Source: Lishizhenia sp965656535
GTDB lineage: Bacteria; Bacteroidota; Bacteroidia; Flavobacteriales_D; Crocinitomicaceae
DNA length: 64,000 nt
Direction of reading: 5' to 3'
Assembly (NCBI GenBank): GCA_965656535.1
Contig: CBFHKX010000002.1
Coordinates: forward strand, 1 to 64,000
Of the stretch, positions 51,757 through 60,848 are shown piece after piece. Below the pieces are notes generated by a model that had not been told where the DNA came from, searched no databases, and saw nothing but the letters and a program-made list of their open reading frames with translations. The position numbers and the translations under genes were made by a program. Position 1 is the first letter of the stretch. Each line of letters begins with the position of its first letter.

Positions 51757-53061
51757 TTATAAGCTCCAATATTCTAAATCGGTGATTTTCTCTTTAAACA
51801 CTCCTTTCACATCTACAAATACACCATTTCCATTCTTAAGCATTGCTTTGAAATCGTTTTGCGATAAATTTTGATATTCTTTGTGGTTAACTGCAACAAT
51901 AATAGCATCGTAATCTGTACCTGCTTTTTCAATTAAGCCTACGCCGTATTCGTGTTTCATTTCTTCTGAAGAAGCATGCGGATCAACTAAATCTACCTGT
52001 ACTTGGAACGACTTTAATTCGTTTACAACATCAATTACTTTAGAGTTTCTAATATCGCTTACATCTTCTTTAAAAGTAGCACCCATTACTAAAACCTTAG
52101 CTGTTGTCATGTGTTTTCCTTGGGCAATCATTTTCTTTACGGTTTGTTTTCCGATATAAAATCCCATAGAATCATTTACGTATCTACCAGAATTTATAAT
52201 TTTTGCATGATAACCTGCTTGTTTCGCTTTGTGCGTGAGGTAATAAGGATCAACTCCAATGCAATGTCCGCCTACCAAACCTGGAGAAAAACGTAAGAAA
52301 TTCCATTTAGTACCAGCAGCTTCGAGTACTTCGTACGTGTTGATATTTAACTTGTTAAAGATAATACTCAATTCATTGATGAGAGCAATGTTTACGTCTC
52401 GCTGCGTATTTTCAATAATCTTTGCAGCTTCGGCAACTTTAATAGAGCTTGCTCTGTGTACACCAGCGTCTACAACTAATTCATAGGTTTTTGCAATTTC
52501 TTCTAAAGAAGTAGCGCAACAACCAGAAACTACTTTAACAACGTTTTGTAGGGTATGTACTTTATCACCTGGATTAATTCTTTCAGGAGAATATCCAACC
52601 ATAAAATCCTCTTTCCATTTTAATCCAGAGACCTCTTCTAGAATAGGAATACAATCTTCTTCTGTACAACCTGGATAAACGGTAGATTCAAATACTACGT
52701 AGTCTCCTTTTTTTAAGGCTTTTCCAACCGTTTTACTTGCGCCAATTAATGGTGCTAAATTGGGTAGGTTTGAATCGTCAATTGGAGTCGGAACGGCAAC
52801 AACAAAAAATGTTGCTTCTTTTAATTTATCTCCATTTGCCGTAAATTCGATAGAACAGTTATCAAAAGCAGATTTGTCTAATTCTTTACTAGGATCGATG
52901 TGGTTGGCCATCATATCAACACGCTGTTGATTGATATCAAATCCGATTACATCAATTTTTTTGGCAAATTCTAATGCAATAGGTAAACCTACATAACCTA
53001 ATCCTACAACGGCTAGTTTTTCTTCTTTGTTAATGAGTTTATTATAAATCAAGTTGTTCAT
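51757..53061 (-). CDS. tviB: Nucleotide-sugar dehydrogenase, TviB/WbpO-like
   Basis: A 434-residue UDP-N-acetylhexosamine 6-dehydrogenase. NAD-binding GLGYVGLPIALEF, VPTPIDDSNLPNL, ESTVYPGCTEEDCIPIL and the catalytic Cys in GLVGGHCIGVDPYYL closely match TviB/WbpO. It oxidises UDP-GlcNAc (or UDP-GalNAc) to the uronic acid. Two possible uses here: feeding a Wbp-type diacetamido-uronate pathway with its neighbours, or a GalNAcA pathway with the WbpP-like epimerase at 27513. It overlaps the oxidoreductase gene by 20 nt. Confidence 0.92.
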   Translation of the reverse strand: MNNLIYNKLINKEEKLAVVGLGYVGLPIALEFAKKIDVIGFDINQQRVDMMANHIDPSKELDKSAFDNCSIEFTANGDKLKEATFFVVAVPTPIDDSNLPNLAPLIGASKTVGKALKKGDYVVFESTVYPGCTEEDCIPILEEVSGLKWKEDFMVGYSPERINPGDKVHTLQNVVKVVSGCCATSLEEIAKTYELVVDAGVHRASSIKVAEAAKIIENTQRDVNIALINELSIIFNKLNINTYEVLEAAGTKWNFLRFSPGLVGGHCIGVDPYYLTHKAKQAGYHAKIINSGRYVNDSMGFYIGKQTVKKMIAQGKHMTTAKVLVMGATFKEDVSDIRNSKVIDVVNELKSFQVQVDLVDPHASSEEMKHEYGVGLIEKAGTDYDAIIVAVNHKEYQNLSQNDFKAMLKNGNGVFVDVKGVFKEKITDLEYWSL

Positions 53062-54076
53062 TTCTTACGTTATAAATGCGTTCTATAATTTCTACAACTT
53101 TTAAACCTTCTAAGGCATTTGTAGTAGCTGTATTTCTTCCTTTTAATGTATCAACAACATTTTCAATTATGTAATTGTGATTTGCTGCAGATCCTTTATA
53201 TGGTCCGTAATCGTTTGCAGGATTAGATTCTGCCAAAGTAGGCATTTCGTATCCGTCAATATTACAAACTTCGACCTCATTCATATATTGTCCGCCAATT
53301 TTCACAGAACCTTTAGATCCAATGATGGTCATAGAGCTTTCTAAGTTTTGATTGGCTACTGCTGTAGAGTAGTTCAAGGATCCCATTCCACCGTTTATGA
53401 AGTCGAAACTAACAAACCCAGAATCTTCAAAGTCGGTTGTTTCTTTGTGTGTGAAATCTGCAAATTTACCTTGTATATTTTCAATGTCTCCAAAGAGCCA
53501 GTACATAATGTCTATAAAATGCGAGAACTGTGTAAATAATGTTCCACCATCTAAATCTTCGGTTCCTTTCCAACCTCCTGCTTTGTAATATCTATCGTCT
53601 CTATTCCAATAACAATTGAGTTGAACCATAAATGTATCTCCAATAATTTTATCTTCAACAATTGATTTTATCCATTGAGAAGGTGGAGAATATCTATTTT
53701 GCATCACACAAAATACTTGTTTAGACATTTGTAGCGATTTAAAAATCACTTTCTCACAATTGTCTTTACTTAAACCCATTGGCTTTTCGCAAACAACGTG
53801 TTTTTTATATTCTAAAGCCTTTATGCTTTGTGCTGCATGTAAACCGTTTGGTGTACAAATACACACTACGTCAAATGCTAGATCAGACGCCAATAGTTCG
53901 TCAATCGACTTAAAAAATGGAACCTCAAAGCGCGTAGCATCACACTCTTCTTTGCTTCTTACATCTGCAATGGCAACCAGTTCAGATTCGTCATTTCTAG
54001 AAATCATTTCGGCATGACGTTTTCCTATGTGTCCAGCACCAACTACTGCAAACTTTACTTTATCTTGTACGCTCAT
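53042..54076 (-). CDS. Gfo/Idh/MocA oxidoreductase (WbpB/WlbA role likely)
   Basis: A 344-residue Gfo/Idh/MocA enzyme: Rossmann AVVGAGHIGKRHAEMI, CICTPNGLHAAQSIKAL, the catalytic EKP in VVCEKPMGLS and the HFIDIMYWLFGD segment. In Wbp-type pathways such an enzyme (WbpB/WlbA) oxidises UDP-GlcNAcA at C3 before amination. The neighbours (TviB-like, WbpD-like, WbpE-like) make that role likely. Sequence alone only proves the superfamily. It overlaps neighbours by 20 nt and 1 nt. Confidence 0.85.
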   Translation of the reverse strand: MSVQDKVKFAVVGAGHIGKRHAEMISRNDESELVAIADVRSKEECDATRFEVPFFKSIDELLASDLAFDVVCICTPNGLHAAQSIKALEYKKHVVCEKPMGLSKDNCEKVIFKSLQMSKQVFCVMQNRYSPPSQWIKSIVEDKIIGDTFMVQLNCYWNRDDRYYKAGGWKGTEDLDGGTLFTQFSHFIDIMYWLFGDIENIQGKFADFTHKETTDFEDSGFVSFDFINGGMGSLNYSTAVANQNLESSMTIIGSKGSVKIGGQYMNEVEVCNIDGYEMPTLAESNPANDYGPYKGSAANHNYIIENVVDTLKGRNTATTNALEGLKVVEIIERIYNVRNEQLDL

Positions 54077-54651
54077 TATAATTTTGTAACTGCGTTATTT
54101 TCTAATTTATACTTTTCTTTACTTTCTTCACACTCGGCAATTCCGTTTTCGTCAAAATTTAAACGGTGACCAAATTCGCTCATCCAACCCATTTGTTTTG
54201 CAGGATTTCCTACAACTAATGCATACGCCGGAACGTGCTTGGTAACTACTGCACCTGCACCTATAAAGGCAAACTCACCAATGTCGTGACCACAAACTAT
54301 AGTTGCATTTGCACCGATAGAAGCTCCGCGTTTAACCACTGTTTTTGAATATTGACCTCTTCTGTTTACTCCACTTCTTGGGTTTACTACATTGGTAAAA
54401 ACCATAGATGGCCCAAGGAAAACATCGTCTTCGCACTCTACACCTGTATATAAAGAGACGTTGTTTTGTACCTTGCAGTTGTTTCCTAGTTTTACTTCTG
54501 GAGAAATAACTACGTTTTGTCCAATATTACAGTTTTCTCCGAGAGTACAGTTTGACATTAAATGAGAAAAGTGCCAAATTTTTGTTCCTTTTCCAATTTT
54601 ACAACCTTCGTCAATAATAGCGCTAGGATGTACGTAAAAAGTTGGTTCCAT
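54076..54651 (-). CDS. wbpD: WbpD-like UDP-sugar N-acetyltransferase
   Basis: A 191-residue left-handed beta-helix acetyltransferase. GPSMVFTNVVNPRSGVNRR, GASIGANATIVCGHDIGEFA, GAGAVVTKHVPAYALVVGNP and GWMSEFGHRL strongly match WbpD, which 3-N-acetylates the amino-uronate to give UDP-GlcNAc(3NAc)A. Length equals WbpD. It follows the giant T9SS cargo gene by 3 nt and overlaps the oxidoreductase by 1 nt. Confidence 0.9.
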   Translation of the reverse strand: MEPTFYVHPSAIIDEGCKIGKGTKIWHFSHLMSNCTLGENCNIGQNVVISPEVKLGNNCKVQNNVSLYTGVECEDDVFLGPSMVFTNVVNPRSGVNRRGQYSKTVVKRGASIGANATIVCGHDIGEFAFIGAGAVVTKHVPAYALVVGNPAKQMGWMSEFGHRLNFDENGIAECEESKEKYKLENNAVTKL

Positions 54652-54654
54652 TTA

Positions 54655-57600
54655 TTATAATTTTATGAGTTCAACAGTTTTGTTTATCCCTCCGATATCA
54701 ATAGTTATGAAATAAACACCACTTGAGAAATCTGACATATCTACATTAATAAAGTTGGTAGATAAATAGTTCGCGTTTAGAAGTGTTTTCCCCGACATGT
54801 CTATTAAAATAAGTTGAATGTTGTCATAGGTGCGATTGAATTTGATGTTTATATTATCTTGACTTGGATTTGGGTAAATAACTGAATAAAATGAATCTGG
54901 ATCATTTAAGCCTAATCCGACTATTTCAAAACAATCGGAAGTGTCTGTACAATTTGAATTAGATATTTCAACTGCATATGTACCATTTGTTATTGCAGTA
55001 AAGGTTGAATTGGATTCATTAGGAATAGCAAGATTTGTATTACAGTCTATCCATTGGTAAGAGTAATTTGTAGCATTGCTGGCGATTAAGACTTCATTTT
55101 GTTGAATAACTTCAGTTATAATTGAGTCAACAGTTAAATTAAGGAACACTATTGAATCACAAGTACTTGTTGTATAGGTTTCGGAATACAAACCTGTATT
55201 AGATAAAATTTGTGACCCAAAATTAAAACTTTCTCCATAACAAATAGTCGTATCCAAAAAAGTGCTATCTGTTGCGAATATTTGAAACATATTCAGACTG
55301 TCTAAATTGTAATTTTGACCATTCAAGTAGCCGGTTAGGTTTAAATTAAACATACCGGTATCAGTAAAGACAACGTTCGGATTGAAGGAGCTGTATGAAT
55401 AAGTTGATCCACCATTTGTAACAGTCCATTCAACTGAATCGACGAATGTTCCAACGTAACTAATATCGGTAAATTCATTTAAGCAGGTTGGTATATTTGT
55501 AGAACTAATTTCTAAATTAGGAGCACTAACAACTATTTTATATTCTTCAACTTCTCCATCAAAATCAACTTCACAAGGTTGAGGGTCGACCCCGTATTTA
55601 GCCGAAACCCGCATTATAGTTGTTCCTGTTTGAGCATTTGTAGGAATCGTAATTAAATAAGGTGAATTGGTTGTTTGACCATTCGATGTTCCATAAGATG
55701 TTCCTAGATCATAGGCTTCTCCTGGGTCAGTGAATACACTATTTTGATTCCAATCAATCCATGCAAATGCATGAACAGTGTAGTTACCGTCTGTATTTAA
55801 ATTGACGTCAAGATCATAGTTTTCTCCAAGATACACTTTTGTAGAATCTGTATTTGTGTAATCATTAAAAGGAGCAACTTTCCCAGTAATATTATTGATA
55901 GTTCCAAAATCAACTAAAGTAATTGCAGTTTCCCAAGTCATATTTCCAGATGAAATACAAGATGGTCTAGTCGTATACATAAATTTGTAGGTTTCAGTGG
56001 TATCCCCATTGTTGCCAACAGCAAAAACTTTAAAATATACTTTGTTGTTCGCAGCTACTCCTGGAATTGGTGCATCGCTAGTCCAAGTGCTATCTGCTAT
56101 GTTGGACATAGTAATTGTTTGATTAAAATTCAAATTATTAACGGAATACTTTATGTATGCACTAGTGATTGATTGATCATAAGAAATTATAGATGTTACA
56201 TATTGATCAACAAAGGCTTGTGGAAATTCGTCAGTAGGTGTATCGGTAATTGCTGTTTTAACTATTGAAGGAAAACTACCTCTGTTTACTAATTGGTATT
56301 CCCATAAACCTCGACCCCAAGTTGCAGCTTTAATTGAGTTGGAGCCACACATTATTTCTAAATCCTCTATAGCCATATTAGGTAGGTCATTATTGTATAA
56401 CGACCAAGTATTGCCAATCAAAGGTTTCGTGAAAACGCCAATTTCTGTGCCTAAATATAGATTATGGTCATTTGTATGATCAATTACAATTTTACGGGCA
56501 GGCATATTTCCTAAATTATAAGTAATATTTATCCATGATAATCCTCCATTGTTTGATTGGTATACTTTTTGACCATTATTTTCATAATTCGCGAAGGTTA
56601 CAAAAATAATTTGATCGTTATGAGGAGCTATTGCAATGTCAGTAATCGTGAAATTTGGTAAATTATTATCAATAGACGAAAAGCTTAACCCTCCATCTAT
56701 TGATTTTTCAATATTTGAATTTTTACTTACGATTATTATGTCGCTATTGTTTTGTGCGATTGCAGCCTCTGCTATACCTCCACTAAAACTAGGGGTGCCT
56801 ACATTTACCCAAGAGTTTCCAAAATTAGAACTTTTGAAAATATTTTCTCCAAAAGAATAAACCGTCATATGATCATTCGGATCGTAAATTAATGGGGCAA
56901 CCCAACTTCCGGATTGGCCAGGTGGAGTTACTCCATCCTGTGTTATACCTCCATCTTTTGTGCGTCTTCGAGCGCCATATTGAATACTACCGATCATCCA
57001 ATCATCGTTAAGTGGATGAATAATTCCTTCCATACCATCTGCACCATAAAATTCTAGCCAAGTAGTTTCATGCTTTATACTTGTTCCATTATCTTGAGAT
57101 CCAACGATAGAGCGAAAATGATTCGATTGACTTAGGCCTAGAGAGTAATTTTCTCTTATTCCTGTTCCCTGACTTAAAATAGTCCAGGAGACACCATCAT
57201 TAGTTGTTTTACATAGAAAGCCATCAGTAGCAACATAATAAACACCATTAATACATTCAGCATCTCTTAAATCTGCATGGACATATTGGCCGTTATTGAA
57301 ATTTGCATACGAACCTTGAGACCAATAGGAAATTTGATTGAATGTTTGTCCGCCATCTAAACTACCCTCTATATCTAAATAACCATAAATCATTTTAGAA
57401 GTATCTAAATCGTTTACAGCAAAACCGTCACAACCGTTCGTAGGATTGTTGATGAAATTAAAGTTAAGACCATTGTTTATTGATTTCCAGATTCCATTAT
57501 TTGATGCAAAATATACACATGAAGGACAGTTTGGACTAACGGAGATATATCCATTAGCAGTATTATTACCCGTTAAGACGGAAGAGGAAGAATAACTATT

Positions 57601-58515
57601 TCCATTATTCGTGGAATAAAGTACAACATCCTGATTTACTCCCCAATAATCAGTGTCATAAATATAGATTATGTTGGGATCTGTAGGATGAAAATCAATA
57701 TCGGTTATGGCTCCTGTTGGTATAGTTTGGGTCCATGTTTGTAAATTATCATTAGACTTAAAAATTCCTTCAGAAGTACCAATAAAAACTTGATTTGCAT
57801 TTGTAGGATGATACGCTATTTTATATATTTTAGCATTTGATCCCAAACCGCCCCAACCTAAATTGGAGGGATTGAAGTTACTCAACGTCCAATTTAAACC
57901 TCCATCAATTGATCTGTAGATTCCATGACTTGAGCCATTACGGGAGTTGCGTACATTTATTAAAATTGAGTCGGGATTGGTTGGAGAAACAGCTATAGCG
58001 TCAACACCCGTAGCTACTAGAAAATCAGTTGTATTTTCCCAATTTACTCCTTCATCAATTGTTCTCCAGAATCCACCTGATCGTGAACCAAGATAAATGG
58101 TTGAAGTATTTAAAGGGTTTACATAAAAATCTTCAATTCTACCTAAACCAGCCGAATAATGACCGGTAATACTATCAATCGTGTAAGGTCCTAGATCTCG
58201 CCAACCATTGCCATGTATTGATTTTGGAGTTATATTGTTGTTTTTAAAGTTTTCAAAAGCTTTTTCAGTAAAAAATGGATCAATTTGACTTCGATCGCCT
58301 GAAGGGTAATATTTGTATTCATTTAAGTACTTCCAACGCTGGTATCCTTTCCAACCTGAGCCTTTACCTTTTTGATGATTTGAAAAATACGCTTCCGCAG
58401 AGTCAACTACAGTATAAAAATTAATGGAATGATCATCCATCATAGATTTATAGGCTTTTTGACCGCTAAGTTGGAATATTGTGACGAACAATAAAATGGA
58501 AAAAGATACGCGCAT
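54655..58515 (-). CDS. Giant T9SS cargo beta-propeller protein within the sugar operon
   Basis: 1286 residues. Signal peptide (1-19, ending QLSGQ); a charged helical segment with GWKGYQRWKYLNEYKYY (~55-72); a sortilin/BNR beta-propeller (~105-745) with repeats such as RTIDEGVNWENT, RSIDGGLNWTLS and KSINNGLNFNF; a bridging beta domain; a GEVED domain (WIDWNQNSVFTDPGEAYDLG ... DFDGEVEEYKI, ~930-1010); Ig/SprB-like modules; and a T9SS type A sorting domain (~1209-1286: YPNPSQDN ... SSGVYFITIDI). Same N-terminal layout as the protein at 2927-6511. It lies 9 nt after the UDP-xylose synthase and 3 nt before wbpD, so is co-transcribed with nucleotide-sugar genes, an unusual place for a secreted protein. 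Confidence 0.88.
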   Translation of the reverse strand: MRVSFSILLFVTIFQLSGQKAYKSMMDDHSINFYTVVDSAEAYFSNHQKGKGSGWKGYQRWKYLNEYKYYPSGDRSQIDPFFTEKAFENFKNNNITPKSIHGNGWRDLGPYTIDSITGHYSAGLGRIEDFYVNPLNTSTIYLGSRSGGFWRTIDEGVNWENTTDFLVATGVDAIAVSPTNPDSILINVRNSRNGSSHGIYRSIDGGLNWTLSNFNPSNLGWGGLGSNAKIYKIAYHPTNANQVFIGTSEGIFKSNDNLQTWTQTIPTGAITDIDFHPTDPNIIYIYDTDYWGVNQDVVLYSTNNGNSYSSSSVLTGNNTANGYISVSPNCPSCVYFASNNGIWKSINNGLNFNFINNPTNGCDGFAVNDLDTSKMIYGYLDIEGSLDGGQTFNQISYWSQGSYANFNNGQYVHADLRDAECINGVYYVATDGFLCKTTNDGVSWTILSQGTGIRENYSLGLSQSNHFRSIVGSQDNGTSIKHETTWLEFYGADGMEGIIHPLNDDWMIGSIQYGARRRTKDGGITQDGVTPPGQSGSWVAPLIYDPNDHMTVYSFGENIFKSSNFGNSWVNVGTPSFSGGIAEAAIAQNNSDIIIVSKNSNIEKSIDGGLSFSSIDNNLPNFTITDIAIAPHNDQIIFVTFANYENNGQKVYQSNNGGLSWINITYNLGNMPARKIVIDHTNDHNLYLGTEIGVFTKPLIGNTWSLYNNDLPNMAIEDLEIMCGSNSIKAATWGRGLWEYQLVNRGSFPSIVKTAITDTPTDEFPQAFVDQYVTSIISYDQSITSAYIKYSVNNLNFNQTITMSNIADSTWTSDAPIPGVAANNKVYFKVFAVGNNGDTTETYKFMYTTRPSCISSGNMTWETAITLVDFGTINNITGKVAPFNDYTNTDSTKVYLGENYDLDVNLNTDGNYTVHAFAWIDWNQNSVFTDPGEAYDLGTSYGTSNGQTTNSPYLITIPTNAQTGTTIMRVSAKYGVDPQPCEVDFDGEVEEYKIVVSAPNLEISSTNIPTCLNEFTDISYVGTFVDSVEWTVTNGGSTYSYSSFNPNVVFTDTGMFNLNLTGYLNGQNYNLDSLNMFQIFATDSTFLDTTICYGESFNFGSQILSNTGLYSETYTTSTCDSIVFLNLTVDSIITEVIQQNEVLIASNATNYSYQWIDCNTNLAIPNESNSTFTAITNGTYAVEISNSNCTDTSDCFEIVGLGLNDPDSFYSVIYPNPSQDNINIKFNRTYDNIQLILIDMSGKTLLNANYLSTNFINVDMSDFSSGVYFITIDIGGINKTVELIKL

Positions 58516-58524
58516 AAAATTTTA

Positions 58525-59514
58525 TTAATTAATGTATTTTTCAAAGTTATTGTGGTCTTTCTTATACAATTCTTCTTCTGAAAGACTTTTGAAATAAGCG
58601 TATGTTCTTTTTAAACCTTCGGCTCTGTCTATTTTTGGAGACCAATCTAAAATTGCTTTGGCTTTGGTAATATCTGGCTGTCGCTGCTTAGGATCATTTA
58701 CAGGAAGTGCTTTGTAAACCACTTTTTGATCTGTACCCGTTAAGTTAATAATCTCCTCGGCAAAGTCGCCAATAGAAATTTCGTCAGGATTTCCAATATT
58801 TACCGGCTCAGAATAATCTGAGTGCAATAAACGAACAATTCCTTCTACCAAATCATCTACGTAACAAAAAGACCGTGTTTGAGAACCGTCTCCGAAAACA
58901 GTAATGTCTTCTCCTCTTAGTGCCTGACCAATAAATGCGGGTAAAACTCTACCATCATTCAGTCTCATTTTTGGTCCGTACGTATTAAAAATACGCACAA
59001 TTCTAGTTTCTATGTTGTGGTAGGTATGGTAGGCCATTGTAATTGCTTCTTGAAAGCGTTTGGCTTCATCATATACTCCACGCGGGCCAATTGGGTTTAC
59101 ATTACCCCAATATTCCTCTGTTTGCGGATGAACCGTAGGATCTCCATAAACTTCTGATGTAGATGCAATTAAAACACGCGCTTTTTTTACACGTGCTAAT
59201 CCTAAACAATTGTGAATACCTAAAGAGCCTACTTTTAATGTTTGGATTGGAATTTTAAGATAATCGATTGGACTAGCAGGAGATGCAAAGTGAAGAATGT
59301 AGTCTAATTCTCCGGGTACATGGATAAACTTAGAAACATCATGGTTATAAAATTCAAAATTTTCTAACTTAAATAAGTGCTCGATGTTCTTTAATTGTCC
59401 GGTAATTAAATTATCCATTGCAATTACATGGTAATCGTCTTTAATAAAACGATCACACAAATGCGAACCTAAAAATCCGGCAGCTCCAGTAATTAAAACA
59501 CGTTTTCTTTCCAT
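58525..59514 (-). CDS. uxs: UDP-glucuronate decarboxylase (UDP-xylose synthase)
   Basis: A 329-residue extended SDR: TGAAGFLGSHLCDRFI, HFASPASPIDYL, STSEVYGDP, GVYDEAKRFQEA (YxxxK), RIFNTYGPKMRLNDGRV and SQTRSFCYVDDLV match UXS/SUD enzymes. It converts UDP-glucuronate to UDP-xylose, using the product of Ugd encoded immediately upstream (1-nt overlap). Length normal. Confidence 0.93.
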   Translation of the reverse strand: MERKRVLITGAAGFLGSHLCDRFIKDDYHVIAMDNLITGQLKNIEHLFKLENFEFYNHDVSKFIHVPGELDYILHFASPASPIDYLKIPIQTLKVGSLGIHNCLGLARVKKARVLIASTSEVYGDPTVHPQTEEYWGNVNPIGPRGVYDEAKRFQEAITMAYHTYHNIETRIVRIFNTYGPKMRLNDGRVLPAFIGQALRGEDITVFGDGSQTRSFCYVDDLVEGIVRLLHSDYSEPVNIGNPDEISIGDFAEEIINLTGTDQKVVYKALPVNDPKQRQPDITKAKAILDWSPKIDRAEGLKRTYAYFKSLSEEELYKKDHNNFEKYIN

Positions 59515-60848
59515 TAGTTTGTTGTAGATTCTTTTATTGGGAAAACAGTTTTTCTACCAATAGAATTGTAGTAGAAACCTTTCGTTTGCATTGCTTCCAA
59601 GTCGTATATATTTCTACCGTCAAAGATAGTAGGTGTTTTTAAGGCACTTTTTATTTTATTAAAATCTGGATTAGCAAAAGCGCTCCATTCTGTAGCGATA
59701 ACCAAGGCATCTGCTTCACCTAGTGCTTCGTATTGGTTACCTACGTAGCTAATTTTATCACCAATAAGTCCTTTTACATTTTCCATAGCCTCAGGATCAA
59801 AGGCAACAACTTTTGCTCCGGCAGCTATTAGTTTGTCTATAATATACAAAGCTGGAGCTTCTCTAATGTCGTCTGTGTCTGGTTTAAAAGCTAGTCCCCA
59901 AAGGGCAAAAGTCATGTCGGAAACATCTCCGTAGTAGGCTAAAATTTTCTCAACAATCTTTGTTTTTTGGGTTTCGTTTACGTCTAAAACCGCATTGATT
60001 ATTTCAAAATCATAACCTGCACCTTTTCCAGATTTAAGTAACGCAGAAACATCTTTCGGAAAGCAACTACCGCCAAAACCAATACCTGGATACAAGAATT
60101 TATGACCAATTCTTGAATCCGATCCAATTCCAAGTCTAACTTTATCTACATCTGCACCAACTTTTTCGCAAAAATTGGCGATTTCGTTCATAAATGTAAT
60201 TTTTGTTGCCAGAAAAGAGTTGGCTGCATACTTTGTAAGCTCAGCAGATTTTTCGTCCATCACAATTAGAGGATGTCCATCTCGTATAAACGGTTTGTAC
60301 AACTCTGTCATTATTTTAATTGCGCGCTCATCTTCTGTACCAATTACTACGCGGTCTGGATTCAAAAAATCGTCTACTGCAAATCCCTCTCTTAAGAATT
60401 CTGGGTTAGAAACCACCGCAAAAGGAAGATCTGTATTTGCTCGTATTGCAGCTTCTACCTTTTCTGCTGTACCAACAGGAACGGTAGATTTATCAACAAT
60501 AACTTTATATTCTTTTATGATTTTACCCAATGTATCGGCAACGCCAAGTACATAACTTAAATCTGCGCTTCCGTCTTCTCCGGGAGGAGTAGGCAAGGCG
60601 AGAAAAATAATTTCAGCGTCTTCAACGGCAGCAGCTAAATCTGTGGTAAAATTTATTCTATTCTGTTTAATATTTCGTTCAAAGATAACGTCAAGATGTG
60701 GTTCATAAATGGGAACTTCACCTTTACGCATTCGTTGAACTTTGGCTTCGTCTATATCTACACAAGTAACTTGGTTTCCTGTTTCTGCGAAACAAGTTCC
60801 TGTTACTAGACCAACATATCCGGTACCTACTACGGTAATTTTTTTCAT
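59514..60848 (-). CDS. ugd: UDP-glucose 6-dehydrogenase
   Basis: A 444-residue dehydrogenase: GTGYVGLVTGTCFAETGNQV, PTPPGEDGSADLSYV, KSTVPVGTAEKV, SNPEFLREGFAVDDF and catalytic Cys in GFGGSCFPKDVSAL, all typical of Ugd. It oxidises UDP-glucose to UDP-glucuronate, substrate of the following UDP-xylose synthase. It overlaps the aminotransferase by 4 nt and uxs by 1 nt. Confidence 0.95.
   Translation of the reverse strand: MKKITVVGTGYVGLVTGTCFAETGNQVTCVDIDEAKVQRMRKGEVPIYEPHLDVIFERNIKQNRINFTTDLAAAVEDAEIIFLALPTPPGEDGSADLSYVLGVADTLGKIIKEYKVIVDKSTVPVGTAEKVEAAIRANTDLPFAVVSNPEFLREGFAVDDFLNPDRVVIGTEDERAIKIMTELYKPFIRDGHPLIVMDEKSAELTKYAANSFLATKITFMNEIANFCEKVGADVDKVRLGIGSDSRIGHKFLYPGIGFGGSCFPKDVSALLKSGKGAGYDFEIINAVLDVNETQKTKIVEKILAYYGDVSDMTFALWGLAFKPDTDDIREAPALYIIDKLIAAGAKVVAFDPEAMENVKGLIGDKISYVGNQYEALGEADALVIATEWSAFANPDFNKIKSALKTPTIFDGRNIYDLEAMQTKGFYYNSIGRKTVFPIKESTTN

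Noticed and set aside
51757..53061. Simple UDP-glucose dehydrogenase duplicate of ugd
   Set aside because: Motifs match TviB/WbpO (N-acetylhexosamine dehydrogenases) better, and a clear Ugd is present at 59514.
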